A stretch of 36,441 nucleotides of DNA from Jaenimonas drosophilae (Eukaryota; Euglenozoa; Kinetoplastea; Trypanosomatida; Trypanosomatidae), in contig JASAON010001477.1 in the NCBI GenBank assembly GCA_030849065.1, forward strand, positions 974 through 37,414. Reading direction: 5' to 3'. Positions 1 through 8,517 of this stretch are shown here, in pieces (the first letter of the stretch is position 1; every line of letters starts with the position of its first letter). The notes below the pieces were generated by a model. That model had not been told where the DNA came from. It ran no database searches and saw only the letters and a list, made by a program, of their open reading frames with translations. Position numbers and translations under genes: made by a program.

Positions 1-94
1 ACTTCACGAAAGCGTCATACCAATGCATCGGTCAAATTCGCGAAAAGAAACAAAAGGGGTGGCAGCTGAGGTGTTAGAGTTAGATTCTCGTGCT

Positions 95-1240
95 CTACAC
101 CGCTGCACCATTAGGTATTGTCCATGAATGCTTCAGACCAAACTCAAAGGCGTATGAAATGGAGTCGAAGTCAGAGTAAATGGGGACAGTGTGTTGGCCC
201 CCCATGTCTCGCACCAACTCAACCACGGCATGATGGACAGTACCTGGCACAGATGACGGCATACAATGCTCATAACGCATGTTCATGATATTTGTGTTAT
301 TCATCGTCATCACTGTCGTGTTGGTACAGCCATTGCGGGCAGCCCAGGCTGCTGTATTGGACGGTACGTCCGGAAGGGGAAGTCGAGCAACCCACCGCAT
401 ACTCGTTACATTCTGACCGGTCCACGGAACAGTTGAATCAGCATCCCCGTGAATCATAAGAACACTGGGTCGCTCAGCACGACGAGCAATGGCAGCATCA
501 CACGCACGCAATCCTTCCTGAAGCCCAGGACGCATCGCAACCACTCCAGCAATAGATACCACAGAACTGAACACATCCGCAGAGGTGCAGCCAAGCATCT
601 GAGACATCATTCCACCATTGCTGAAGCCAAGTGCCATGGTACGCCCACCGAAGCCCGTGCAGGTGTAGCTGGACACAGCATCCACAATGGCACGTGCGAA
701 GGCAATTTCATTGACACTCTTTGAGCCAAAGCCACAACACACACCCGCATCGAAGCCGCGACCATTGTTCACTCCGCAGGCACTAGCGACGACTATTCCA
801 AGCTTCTCAGCCGTGGGGCGAACGTGGTGGTTTAGAAAGAAGTCGCACCTTCCACCAAAGCCATGGAACACCACCATAAGACCACGGTAGGAGGAGCTGC
901 TCCCACTACTAGAAGGGTGTGGTCTTCCGGGTAGAAACAAACGAAACTCCCGCCGCTCACCGCCAGAAACCTCCATGTTGATAATTGTATTTTGCGACCT
1001 GCGCTGCATCAGCTGGCACGATGTCTGTGTGGATGATACCGCATCTGGACCGTTGAATAGCCACCAGTGATCACGGATGTCCTCCGCTGGGCCTGGGGCA
1101 GAACTCTTCGTCCCTGCTCCACCACTTGTCCAGGACACCGTCAGGATGATACTCACCGCGACAATGGCTATCACGGAAAAGAGTGCCGGCCGCCTCTGCA
1201 GGGGTGAGTGCAACACAATTTGCCGACATTCACTTTCCAT
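95..1240 (-). CDS. Membrane-anchored PHB-depolymerase/feruloyl-esterase-like alpha/beta hydrolase
   Basis: This 381-residue protein looks like a serine hydrolase of the LpqC/poly(3-hydroxybutyrate) depolymerase and feruloyl esterase superfamily. A hydrophobic stretch at about residues 19-36 is a signal anchor or uncleaved signal peptide, so the catalytic domain should face the ER lumen, a vacuole or the outside. Visible motifs are the oxyanion-type HGFGG (about 126-130), the nucleophile elbow GFSNGG (205-210, Ser207), the HGDAD acid region (264-268) and GGQHTVP with the likely catalytic His350. Many cysteines and several NxT/NxS sites fit a secreted fold. The substrate cannot be told; an ester hydrolase for digestion of prey or plant material is a guess. 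On the coding strand a long pyrimidine tract and an AG lie about 110 bases upstream of the ATG. The fold is fairly sure, the substrate is not. Confidence 0.82.
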   Translation of the reverse strand: MESECRQIVLHSPLQRRPALFSVIAIVAVSIILTVSWTSGGAGTKSSAPGPAEDIRDHWWLFNGPDAVSSTQTSCQLMQRRSQNTIINMEVSGGERREFRLFLPGRPHPSSSGSSSSYRGLMVVFHGFGGRCDFFLNHHVRPTAEKLGIVVASACGVNNGRGFDAGVCCGFGSKSVNEIAFARAIVDAVSSYTCTGFGGRTMALGFSNGGMMSQMLGCTSADVFSSVVSIAGVVAMRPGLQEGLRACDAAIARRAERPSVLMIHGDADSTVPWTGQNVTSMRWVARLPLPDVPSNTAAWAARNGCTNTTVMTMNNTNIMNMRYEHCMPSSVPGTVHHAVVELVRDMGGQHTVPIYSDFDSISYAFEFGLKHSWTIPNGAAV

Positions 1241-2155
1241 TGGACCTACACAGTCAAAAGGGGCAGCAAAAATAAAACAAGTACGTGACAGAAACGGCTC
1301 ACGACAATGAGGGTGTGGTGGCCGTCCAAGTAAGAGAGAGTCACTACTTCAACGAAGCACAGAAGTAAAAAGGAGGAAAAGTGGGAGGAAGTGAGGTTGG
1401 AGAGAATACTTGAGCCATGTTGAGAGCGTCTGTGTGTTTGTGTTTGTGACCATGCACGGAGGGGAGGAGTTGAAACGTTGCAATGGTAGCAGAGAGACAT
1501 TGGTCTTCGAGTAGTGTAGTAACTCCAAGCTTTGGGTTGCTTGTCAGCAGATGGAAAGAAACTCCCAGTAGGTTACGCAACGAATGGGGTGCAGAAGTGT
1601 CACAGGAGTGATTCGTGTTTGGAGAGTCGTCCAACGAAGGTTATACCACAGGCCATGCAGCCCAATACATTGTACAGTTGTAGAATAGACCTTCCCACCC
1701 TCCACTGATGCTTTTGAAGGGAAGTCAGCAGCAAACCAAGAGAGGATTGGTGTTGTTGTGGCATAGTGTTGATGCCACATAAATTGTGGCATCATGCTGT
1801 TGGAGCTACTTCCATTGGTGAGACTTCCTTGTCGTCGTGGAGTCAACGACAGCAGCCTTCATCACGATTCACTGTCTCGTAACCACAGTTTTCGGCCATT
1901 ACTTTGCGACGTGTTGTTTGATTTGCATAGCGTCGATGCTGAACATGTCAAAAAAGACAAAAGTAGATGTGTGAGGAGAGAGGGTAGGCGCGTGAGAGGG
2001 AGAGGAAGGCATCCGTGTGAGTGACTACTCAATTAGCCACAAATTAACAGAGGTTGGGACTGGAAACACTTAGCGTGAGTACGGATAGGGACCCAGTAGC
2101 AACCCCCCGCTCCTCACCCACCACACAGGAAGAGGTCATTCATCACGTGAGAATA
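1241..2155. other. Intergenic region, 915 bases, no gene seen
   Basis: This lies between the stop of the 812-residue protein gene and the start of the hydrolase gene. It holds the candidate splice acceptor at 1347-1413. Short frames of 84-100 codons on the minus strand overlap one another, have biased or repetitive content and match nothing I recognise. It is probably 3' UTR plus processing signals. Confidence 0.5.
1347..1413 (-). promoter_or_regulatory. Candidate trans-splice acceptor for the hydrolase gene
   Basis: On the minus strand 1413-1361 is almost all pyrimidine, and the first AG after the tract is at 1348-1347. This is the usual kinetoplastid layout of a polypyrimidine tract plus AG upstream of a start codon, here at 1240. 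It is inferred from sequence only. Confidence 0.5.
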
Positions 2156-4594
2156 TCACTTCAGCGATCTCCGAAGAGTTTGCGACATGGGGAAGTCCCG
2201 GAGCGGATGGTAGGCAAACTGCTTTCCCAAGACTCGCTCTGCCTCCTCCAGCGCCGCATGTTGCCGCTTCCACCATCGTACAGCCCCAGCCACGTGATGG
2301 GTGCGCGTGGAGTCAGCCACCGTGGACACAGACGACCGCGGCCCATCCAACAGTCCGTCCTCCCCTTCGGTGACACACATCGCAATGATCGCTCGCAGTA
2401 CGATAAGATGAGAATCATGTATGTGCATCACCTGTTCCGCTGAGGAGTGACTGCAACGACTGGGACTGTCAAGGTAGTCCTCAAAGAAGGCCATGGAGTA
2501 GCCCCACTGCCCGTCCCGTGGATCCACGAGGGGAAGGTCCATCACGGCCCAGCTGAGCAGCACGGCGCATGGGGTGACCGCCTCCGATGGCCCAAGTTGC
2601 TCCTTCATCTCCTGGACCACCACATACGCCTCGGCAAAGCCCTTATGAAGAATGTAGAGCCGAAGGGCCAGCACTGCCTCCACCATGCGTGCATCCATTG
2701 GGGTAGGGGCATCCCACATCCACAGGGGAGAAGAGGCCGTTGGGGATGCCGCAGTTTGTGTCAGGGCAGCCATCACCCCGCTGCGGAGGCGCTCCAGTGG
2801 CAGCTGTCGTCCACTCCAGCCAAGGGAGGCGCATAGGGCAAGCCATTCGCCGCCATGGCACCCCTGCGCCTCGGTCCATCTGCTGCTCAAAACAGCCTGC
2901 AGCATGAAGGAGACGAGACTGCGGGAGGCAGGCTCGACACCGCTCGCAGGGGTGTGCTGCCGAAGCCCAACGCCCCAGCGACCTTCTGTTGCCAACGCAT
3001 TCTGCGCCATGAGGAAGAGGTGTATCTCCTCATCAAAGCCACTTAAGAAACGTGCCACAATCATCCATGCACGCAGTGGTTGCGACGCGTCAACACTCTC
3101 GTTCGAGCCCGATACCCCCTCACGGCCACTTCCTGTGCTGATTTGAAGCACCCGAATGGCCAGTGCGTACAGCAGGGGGCTGACGGGGTCCACGTCAAAG
3201 GGGTGACGTAGATCCTCCTGCACGTACAAGAAGCGCAGGGCGATGGCAAGGATGCGCATCGTGTCCAGTCCCGCCTCCTGCCCATGAAGGGAGGGGAGCT
3301 TCCGGCACACCTCACAGAAGAGGCATTCCGCCAGTCGTGAGCTCTCCATGAGTCGAATACCTCGCACACACTCCACCTGGCGCCACAGAACCGAGAGGGA
3401 CCGGCGATGGTCACCCGTGTGGCCCATCCATTGGTGCGCGGCCGCCAGAGCAATAGCGTTGGGATTCGACGCGAAGCAGCTGCATAGCTGATCCATCAGC
3501 AGGCGACGCTCTGCATCAGTGGCGCTGGGAGCCATGGCCATGTAGTCACCCATTGGGTTGGTGTCGCCGAGCCTCGTCGCTGTAGCAACAGCGACGTCGT
3601 TGGCAGAGCGAGTGGACACTGCATCTTGAAACTGGAATTGTGGTATGTGTATCGAATGAGGGTCCTTGGTCAGGTTGAAGAGAATCTGCCCCATATCCGC
3701 ACCTCTGCCAGCAACACTACCAGTCTCTTTGCGCGCTTTACGTACGGCGGTGGACGACTTGGCTGAAGGATTGCTCCGCGGCCGTCGCCGCATGCCCACT
3801 TGCCCATCACCATCGACCGACCGCAGCTGTCCTGCGCCACTTGGCAGGTTCAGTGAAGCAGGGGCCTGAGAAGAGACCCAGCTGGCCTCACTCTGCGCGT
3901 CCAGAGAGGTGGTAGAGGGAGCATTGCCGACACCTCCACGGCCCCTGGGTGTAGCTGACGACGTCGTCTTCTTCGACGCGCGTTGTCGCGTGGCAAGTGC
4001 AGGCCTGCTCACGACTTCGCCAACGCTAAGCTCGCCTCCAAGAAGGGAAACCAAATCTCTCATCTGGCACTGCATGTTGTCCATAATGGCACGTGCCACC
4101 TCAGATGTCTCGGACGACGCCACAAGGGACGGGGGTCCAGGAGCAGGCATCGACGAGAGCTGGCCTCCTTCAGCGGGATCCATGTGCCCGTGAGTCAATC
4201 GCTCCTGCAGCTCAATCTCCCTGGCCTGGGCCTCCTCCACCTCACCCTGCAGCTCAACGAGTACCTGCTTATAGACTGCCTCTCGCTCGACAACCTCCGT
4301 CACAAACAGTTTCAGAACCTGTTTGGTGTTGCTGAGATCACGTTTGAGCGCGACAACCTCGGACGACGTCGCGAGGTCCGCCTCACGTGCTGCACGACCC
4401 CCCGCCACACTTGCTACGCGCGCCGAAGCAACGCTCGCTGGCTTGCTCCCCGCGCCATCCTCACTGCGTGTGGTTGACTTCGCCCGTGACGCAAGTTGGA
4501 GCTTGGCGTTGGCTTCCCGAAGGTCACGGTTCTCCTTCCGAAGTTGCTGCAGCTCTCGCTGAACCGCATTGCCTACAAGAAAAGGGTCAGACAT
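2156..4594 (-). CDS. Unrecognised 812-residue protein with N-terminal coiled coils
   Basis: I do not recognise the family. The first 40 residues and about residues 82-140 are charged heptad-like coiled coils (rich in Leu, Glu, Lys and Arg). About 190-300 is low-complexity Ser/Thr/Arg/Gly-rich and probably disordered. The remaining 500 residues look helical and alpha-solenoid-like, with recurring Leu/Ala-rich amphipathic helices and Trp/Cys positions, but no named repeat can be assigned. There is no signal peptide or membrane segment. A scaffold role, for example in the cytoskeleton, flagellum or an RNA-processing complex, is a guess. The long open frame and even codon use make it a real gene. 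A 37-base TC microsatellite lies about 60 bases upstream of the start. Confidence 0.8.
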   Translation of the reverse strand: MSDPFLVGNAVQRELQQLRKENRDLREANAKLQLASRAKSTTRSEDGAGSKPASVASARVASVAGGRAAREADLATSSEVVALKRDLSNTKQVLKLFVTEVVEREAVYKQVLVELQGEVEEAQAREIELQERLTHGHMDPAEGGQLSSMPAPGPPSLVASSETSEVARAIMDNMQCQMRDLVSLLGGELSVGEVVSRPALATRQRASKKTTSSATPRGRGGVGNAPSTTSLDAQSEASWVSSQAPASLNLPSGAGQLRSVDGDGQVGMRRRPRSNPSAKSSTAVRKARKETGSVAGRGADMGQILFNLTKDPHSIHIPQFQFQDAVSTRSANDVAVATATRLGDTNPMGDYMAMAPSATDAERRLLMDQLCSCFASNPNAIALAAAHQWMGHTGDHRRSLSVLWRQVECVRGIRLMESSRLAECLFCEVCRKLPSLHGQEAGLDTMRILAIALRFLYVQEDLRHPFDVDPVSPLLYALAIRVLQISTGSGREGVSGSNESVDASQPLRAWMIVARFLSGFDEEIHLFLMAQNALATEGRWGVGLRQHTPASGVEPASRSLVSFMLQAVLSSRWTEAQGCHGGEWLALCASLGWSGRQLPLERLRSGVMAALTQTAASPTASSPLWMWDAPTPMDARMVEAVLALRLYILHKGFAEAYVVVQEMKEQLGPSEAVTPCAVLLSWAVMDLPLVDPRDGQWGYSMAFFEDYLDSPSRCSHSSAEQVMHIHDSHLIVLRAIIAMCVTEGEDGLLDGPRSSVSTVADSTRTHHVAGAVRWWKRQHAALEEAERVLGKQFAYHPLRDFPMSQTLRRSLK

Positions 4595-4652
4595 TCCTCC
4601 CGCCGGATAGATTCTTCAGGAAGTGGCGCTGTGTGCCTTGGTACGCACGTGC

Positions 4653-4692
<40 letters not shown>

Positions 4693-5055
4693 GTGTGTGT
4701 ACGACACGTCTAAATAATAATTAATGCCAATACTGTCCTTGTTTTATCCTTGCCAAAGCTAGAAATGGTTGTTGGTTGGGGGAGGTTTGGAGCCGCAACC
4801 TACAGTAGTAGTACCGAAGTTGTGAGGAAGCAGCCTATCCCCCCATGCTTTTTGCAGGGTAGGGTGATACAGACAATGAGGAACAGGATTGATCCATGTA
4901 GGGAGAGGAAAGAGGAGACAGGAGTTGGGGCTTAAGTACAGTGGGGATGGCACATTCATCCATCCTTGTGGTGGTGAGAGGCAACTCTCGTCTTTCGCGA
5001 GGAGTGTTCAAGCAGCATCAGTGAGTTACCAGGGAGTTGTTGTCTCTCTGAGAGA
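4595..5055. other. Intergenic region, 461 bases
   Basis: This separates the 131-residue protein gene from the 812-residue protein gene. It contains the TC microsatellite and, on the minus strand around 4790-4765, a C/T/A-rich stretch ending in TTTCTAG that could serve as splice acceptor. No convincing coding frame is seen. Confidence 0.5.
4654..4690. repeat. (TC)18 dinucleotide microsatellite
   Basis: This is an uninterrupted run of TC repeats read on the plus strand. It lies 60-96 bases upstream of the 812-residue protein start, so in the transcript it is a GA/AG repeat, the opposite of the polypyrimidine needed for trans-splicing. The next candidate acceptor lies further upstream, at a pyrimidine-rich stretch ending in TTTCTAG near 4765. 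Confidence 0.95.
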
Positions 5056-5451
5056 CTACTCCCTCCCATTTACAAGTGCTGACCAGCGACTCTGGTGACG
5101 TTCTAGCTGCTCCCGCATGGTGGCACCATGATCACGGTACAAATCCAGCACCTCCGCATCCTCTCCCTGGAGCTGAATGGTGGACCGAATGAGAGCATAT
5201 CGGCCCGACAAGTCATCCGACACCGTCTGAGCCTGTGCTAACCTTGCCTCAAGGACTGCGACGACGCTCTCTAACTTGTCCAGAGAGCGATCCAGCTCTT
5301 CCGCCACATAGGCTCTAGCAACGAGGGAGTCGATGGCATGGGTGAGCTTCATGATGCGGATAAACTCCTGCATTCGGTGGTAGTTTTCATCTTGGACATC
5401 CGCGGCCGGTGGGTTACTAAACTTCTTGGATGAATGGGGAACCAAGCTCAT
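5056..5451 (-). CDS. Small coiled-coil protein, 131 residues
   Basis: I do not recognise the family. After a short polar N-terminus the protein is almost entirely helical. A segment at about 25-55 is followed by a heptad-rich coiled coil at about 52-80 and a further charged helix up to the C-terminus. No cysteine, signal peptide or membrane segment is present. Size and structure resemble small subunits of coiled-coil assemblies (BLOC-, HAUS- or kinetochore-type), but no specific assignment is justified. The ATG start is supported by a pyrimidine-rich stretch on the coding strand (about 5482-5469) ending in TTAG 15 bases before the start. Confidence 0.72.
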   Translation of the reverse strand: MSLVPHSSKKFSNPPAADVQDENYHRMQEFIRIMKLTHAIDSLVARAYVAEELDRSLDKLESVVAVLEARLAQAQTVSDDLSGRYALIRSTIQLQGEDAEVLDLYRDHGATMREQLERHQSRWSALVNGRE

Positions 5452-5981
5452 TCTTTCGGTATGACGCTAAGAACAAAAAGACTACCCTAGTAGAAGTTAT
5501 GTGCTTCTCTCTTTGCGTTTGGGTGGATAGATCACACTTAATGCGCCAGTAGGACGACACCCGTACTGACTTGAGCACCCTTTTGGTGACACGGAGCAAG
5601 AAAAAAGGAAGGAAGCAAGTGGTGAATGTTTAGACGTAGATGTCGTCAAACTCATGCTTTTCACACAATATCAAGTGATCTAGAGTGTCCCAAGCCATGC
5701 ATTTAGTCAGTCACGATGATGGGATGAACGAAGCGACCAAGCATAAGTGTTTCCCACACTTCCAACAACCTCTCATCGACCGTTGGTAGGCTCGATCAAT
5801 GAAGGTTCCTACAAGCTAGTTGCTACTCCTCCTCCTCCTTTGCTTCCAAAGCAGCTACCGCTCCACCCCACACACCACACACTGGCTGATAAACATCCAC
5901 TGGGAAAGACAGGTGTGTGGAGGCCAGAGGGTCCTAGAAGCACGTACCGAGGCAGGAGACATCAATCTTCTATCCCTCTTC
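5452..5981. other. Intergenic region, 530 bases
   Basis: Apart from the candidate acceptor next to the downstream gene, this holds no recognisable element. Plus-strand frames here run antisense to transcription and have low-complexity Pro/His-rich translations. It is probably the 3' UTR of the 251-residue protein gene. Confidence 0.45.
5467..5483 (-). promoter_or_regulatory. Candidate trans-splice acceptor for the 131-residue gene
   Basis: The minus strand reads TCTTTTTGTTCTTAG here, a short pyrimidine tract with AG at 5468-5467. The predicted 5' UTR would be about 15 bases. Confidence 0.5.
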
Positions 5982-6737
5982 CTACGCCACATCTCCCGGC
6001 TTCTGCATGCGCGTTCTAAACAGCCAATCATCGTAAATTTTCCTCTTCTGATCTACAAAGTCTTCGGGGTAGGGCGTTTCGCGAATTGCTGCGTTTCCTG
6101 TCATGGCCATGTACAGCAGCGCCTGGTTCATCTCCTCCATACGCGACATGGCAAACTCCTTGTGAAAGAGATGGCGACAGTTTTTGGCGGCGTTGTACTG
6201 ACCTTCCTTTGCCATGCAGCGCAGGGTCATCTCATGAACGAGATTGGCGTGAGCTACATAGACATCCCGCTCCCGCTCTAGCCAGTTCTTGAAGAGAAGA
6301 TAGTGGTAGTAGTCCGAGTACTTGCCGTCCACGGGAGGGGGAACCTTCGCGTTGACGTACTTGACCGTAGGCCAGCGCCACGATGCCCACCAGTACTCCT
6401 CTGGGCAAGGGTTCGGGCGGGTATGTGAGTCAATGTAGGTCTTGGGACGGAGCGGCCCCATGGGGCTGAAGAGGTAGTCCAGCCACCAATCGTACTTGCG
6501 CTCGTGTGAGCGGCTGAGAGAAGGAAAGTCGGGGTCCTGACCGAGCTGCATCTGCAGCACTCGAGAGAACCGCTGGGCCATGGTGCGTGGTGTGAGCTTC
6601 TCGGCCTTCTCCCGGTCAAAGGCGGGGAGGTTGTTCAAGTAATCATCAGAGGCCATGGAAGCCTGGGGAGCAGTGATGGCGTCGTAAGGAGCCACACCAG
6701 CATGGGTGCTGGGGGCGTGTTCCGCATGCACAGTCAT
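5982..6737 (-). CDS. Aromatic-rich 251-residue protein, possibly mitochondrial
   Basis: I do not recognise the family with certainty. The N-terminal 40 residues are polar and Ala/His-rich. The middle (about 80-150) is very rich in Trp and Tyr, with segments such as YDWWLDYLF and EEYWWASWRWP, and Pro-rich turns. The C-terminal half is helical with an LLFKNWLERERDVY segment. No signal peptide, transmembrane segment or catalytic motif is seen. This composition is reminiscent of lineage-specific accessory subunits of kinetoplastid respiratory complexes, ATP synthase or mitoribosomes, but that is inference only. Two ATGs are possible, at 6737 and at residue 28. The first is taken because it gives the longest frame. 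Confidence 0.75.
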   Translation of the reverse strand: MTVHAEHAPSTHAGVAPYDAITAPQASMASDDYLNNLPAFDREKAEKLTPRTMAQRFSRVLQMQLGQDPDFPSLSRSHERKYDWWLDYLFSPMGPLRPKTYIDSHTRPNPCPEEYWWASWRWPTVKYVNAKVPPPVDGKYSDYYHYLLFKNWLERERDVYVAHANLVHEMTLRCMAKEGQYNAAKNCRHLFHKEFAMSRMEEMNQALLYMAMTGNAAIRETPYPEDFVDQKRKIYDDWLFRTRMQKPGDVA

Positions 6738-7122
6738 GATGGTTTCACGCGCGGTGGGTACAGCGACGCACGAGGTGTGCGGCGTGCGTGTGTATTGAGA
6801 AAAGTGAAGTGGCTAAGAGGAAAGCAATAGGGCTTCCACACTACGAGCCACACTACGAGCAAAGCTACCTAATCGTGCTACTCCACCACATTGGCAGTGT
6901 GGTGTAGTGAGAGAAAACAAAAATAAAAAGAGACAATGAAGAAGAAACGTACAACAGATTATTCATTGGGAGCAGTGACGGGTTGCTGTATCCCGCTTTC
7001 TGAGTCATTCTGTCAACTGTCAGCACAGCACACTTACTCGTTTCTTAACGTCTCAGCTGCATGCCAAGGAGGAGGAGGGGGGGAAGCTCATCAAGTAGGT
7101 TGACAGACGGCATGACGCTTCC
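6738..7122. other. Intergenic region, 385 bases
   Basis: This lies between the TPR gene stop and the 251-residue gene start. It contains the 12-base duplication and a minus-strand pyrimidine stretch around 6960-6910 (TTCTTCTTCATTGTCTC) that could feed a splice acceptor. No gene is seen. Confidence 0.45.
6836..6859. repeat. Perfect 2 x 12-base tandem duplication
   Basis: CCACACTACGAG occurs twice head to tail, in the spacer upstream of the 251-residue gene. It is probably a small slippage duplication in a 5' UTR or intergenic stretch with no clear function. Confidence 0.85.
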
Positions 7123-8208
7123 TCACGCAAACATCTTTGAAAACTTCTTCTTCTCCGCGGCCCGCTGCTTTGCTGCACCGTCCGCAATAGCCACCCGCAT
7201 AGATGCCACCTCCTCCGTTTGGCCCTGTCGCTGGGCCAATTCGTCCACCGCAACGGATGCCCCGTCGTAGTCGCGATCGGCAATCAGTGCCTGGGCAAGA
7301 CGGTAGTAGCCCTTGATGCTGTTAGCATCGAGCACCAGTGCGGCCCTCGCATCCTTGGCTGCCTCATCGCAGTGATGCTCGCGCAGGTTGCTCAAGCTGC
7401 GGTTGAGAAGAGCGGAAATGTGAAGAGTGGTGGCCTCTCCTTCATTCTCGAGGAGGTCACGCCTACCCTCCGTCAGACGGATGGCCGTAGAGTAGGCCAC
7501 CACCGCGGCCTTCCAGTTTTGCTCCGCCACGAGGCGATTCCCTTCCGCCTTGGCCTCTACGGCATGCTGGACATCCTCCGCAGAGATCACCTTTGTGTCA
7601 CCTTCGCGGGCGAGCGCCTCCTTGGCCATCTGGGCTCGGTTGTTGGCGTCGTAAGAAGTTTGTGGCGGGGCGGCAAGGAGGGATTCAAAGGTGGTCAAGG
7701 GACAATCAATGCGGCCCCACTCGTCCAGAGCGGGATCGTCGTGGTTAGAGAGCAGGAAGGCATCACCACGGATTTCGCGTTGGGCGATGCGACTGGCTCG
7801 TGGATTGACGGCCAAGTCCTTGAAGGTGCCGCTATCATCAACGTAGAGTGAGGTGCCAATGAATCCGTTCGTGCGGCCTGGCATCGTCACGGGAACAATT
7901 TCGTAGCTCGCCTGGTCCAGAAACTGATCTACGAGCTCCTCTTGACGTTGTTGCGCCTCTGGGGAGGACTCCGATTCCGTTGTGCCTCGCTTCTGGTTTC
8001 CCTCATGAATCTGCCCCGCAATGTGCCGAGCCATGGACGTCTTCTGGTCGGCCGAGAGCAGTGAGCGACGGAAGTGACGGGTGAGGGTGTGACGGAGGTC
8101 ATCCTCTGACTTTCCATCAAAGCGGCACGTCTGGGCTGGCTGAGACTCCTCGGTGGGGATGAGGATGTACTCAAAGGGCCGCATGGTCGGCAGTGATGGC
8201 GCAGTCAT
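7123..8208 (-). CDS. TPR co-chaperone with Hsp90/Hsp70 carboxylate clamp
   Basis: The protein has 361 residues from the ATG at 8208; the frame stays open upstream to a GTG, which I do not use. Residues about 215-330 form three TPR motifs. The positions that bind the C-terminal EEVD of Hsp90/Hsp70 are all present: K220 and N224 in the first repeat, N269 in the second, K299 and R303 in the third. Their spacing matches known clamp TPRs except for about 14 extra residues between repeats one and two. The protein ends in KKKFSKMFA, similar to the basic-aromatic ends of TPR immunophilins. The N-terminal 180 residues are not an FKBP, cyclophilin or PP5 phosphatase domain and I do not recognise them. 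It likely acts in the cytosol as an adaptor of the Hsp90/Hsp70 machinery. Confidence 0.88.
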   Translation of the reverse strand: MTAPSLPTMRPFEYILIPTEESQPAQTCRFDGKSEDDLRHTLTRHFRRSLLSADQKTSMARHIAGQIHEGNQKRGTTESESSPEAQQRQEELVDQFLDQASYEIVPVTMPGRTNGFIGTSLYVDDSGTFKDLAVNPRASRIAQREIRGDAFLLSNHDDPALDEWGRIDCPLTTFESLLAAPPQTSYDANNRAQMAKEALAREGDTKVISAEDVQHAVEAKAEGNRLVAEQNWKAAVVAYSTAIRLTEGRRDLLENEGEATTLHISALLNRSLSNLREHHCDEAAKDARAALVLDANSIKGYYRLAQALIADRDYDGASVAVDELAQRQGQTEEVASMRVAIADGAAKQRAAEKKKFSKMFA

Positions 8209-8517
8209 CTCGCTCCGCACTCCGTGTTATTTTTTTTTGTGATTGCGGAAGTGGGGAGGGGTAGGAGGACGTTCCGTTCGTCGTGGGTTTGCTACACCGA
8301 ACGCGTGAGAGCTGGAAAGGTTCTACATGGTTGAGGGGAGGGGGGAATGTCCATTGAACGACATGGAGAATAAGGGAGGGGAAGAGGGGATAAAGTGAAG
8401 TGACATGTAGTTGAGAGAGTGGTGATGGCACCGTGAAGAATGCTGTGGACATGGACGACCAAAAATTTCCCAACACCGTTGCAGAAAAAAAAAAAAAACA
8501 TGCACCACGATCATGGC
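8209..8517 (-). promoter_or_regulatory. Intergenic region with T15 tract, candidate splice acceptor for the TPR gene
   Basis: A run of 15 A on the plus strand at 8484-8498 is a T15 tract on the coding strand, just after the stop of the upstream gene. A second C-rich pyrimidine tract lies near 8350-8335. Either could direct trans-splicing for the TPR gene. The spacer of about 310 bases otherwise holds nothing recognisable. Confidence 0.5.

Noticed and set aside
8484..8498. A15 run as a retroposed poly(A) tail
   Set aside because: No mobile-element sequence or target-site duplication next to it; as T15 on the coding strand it fits a splice-signal tract.
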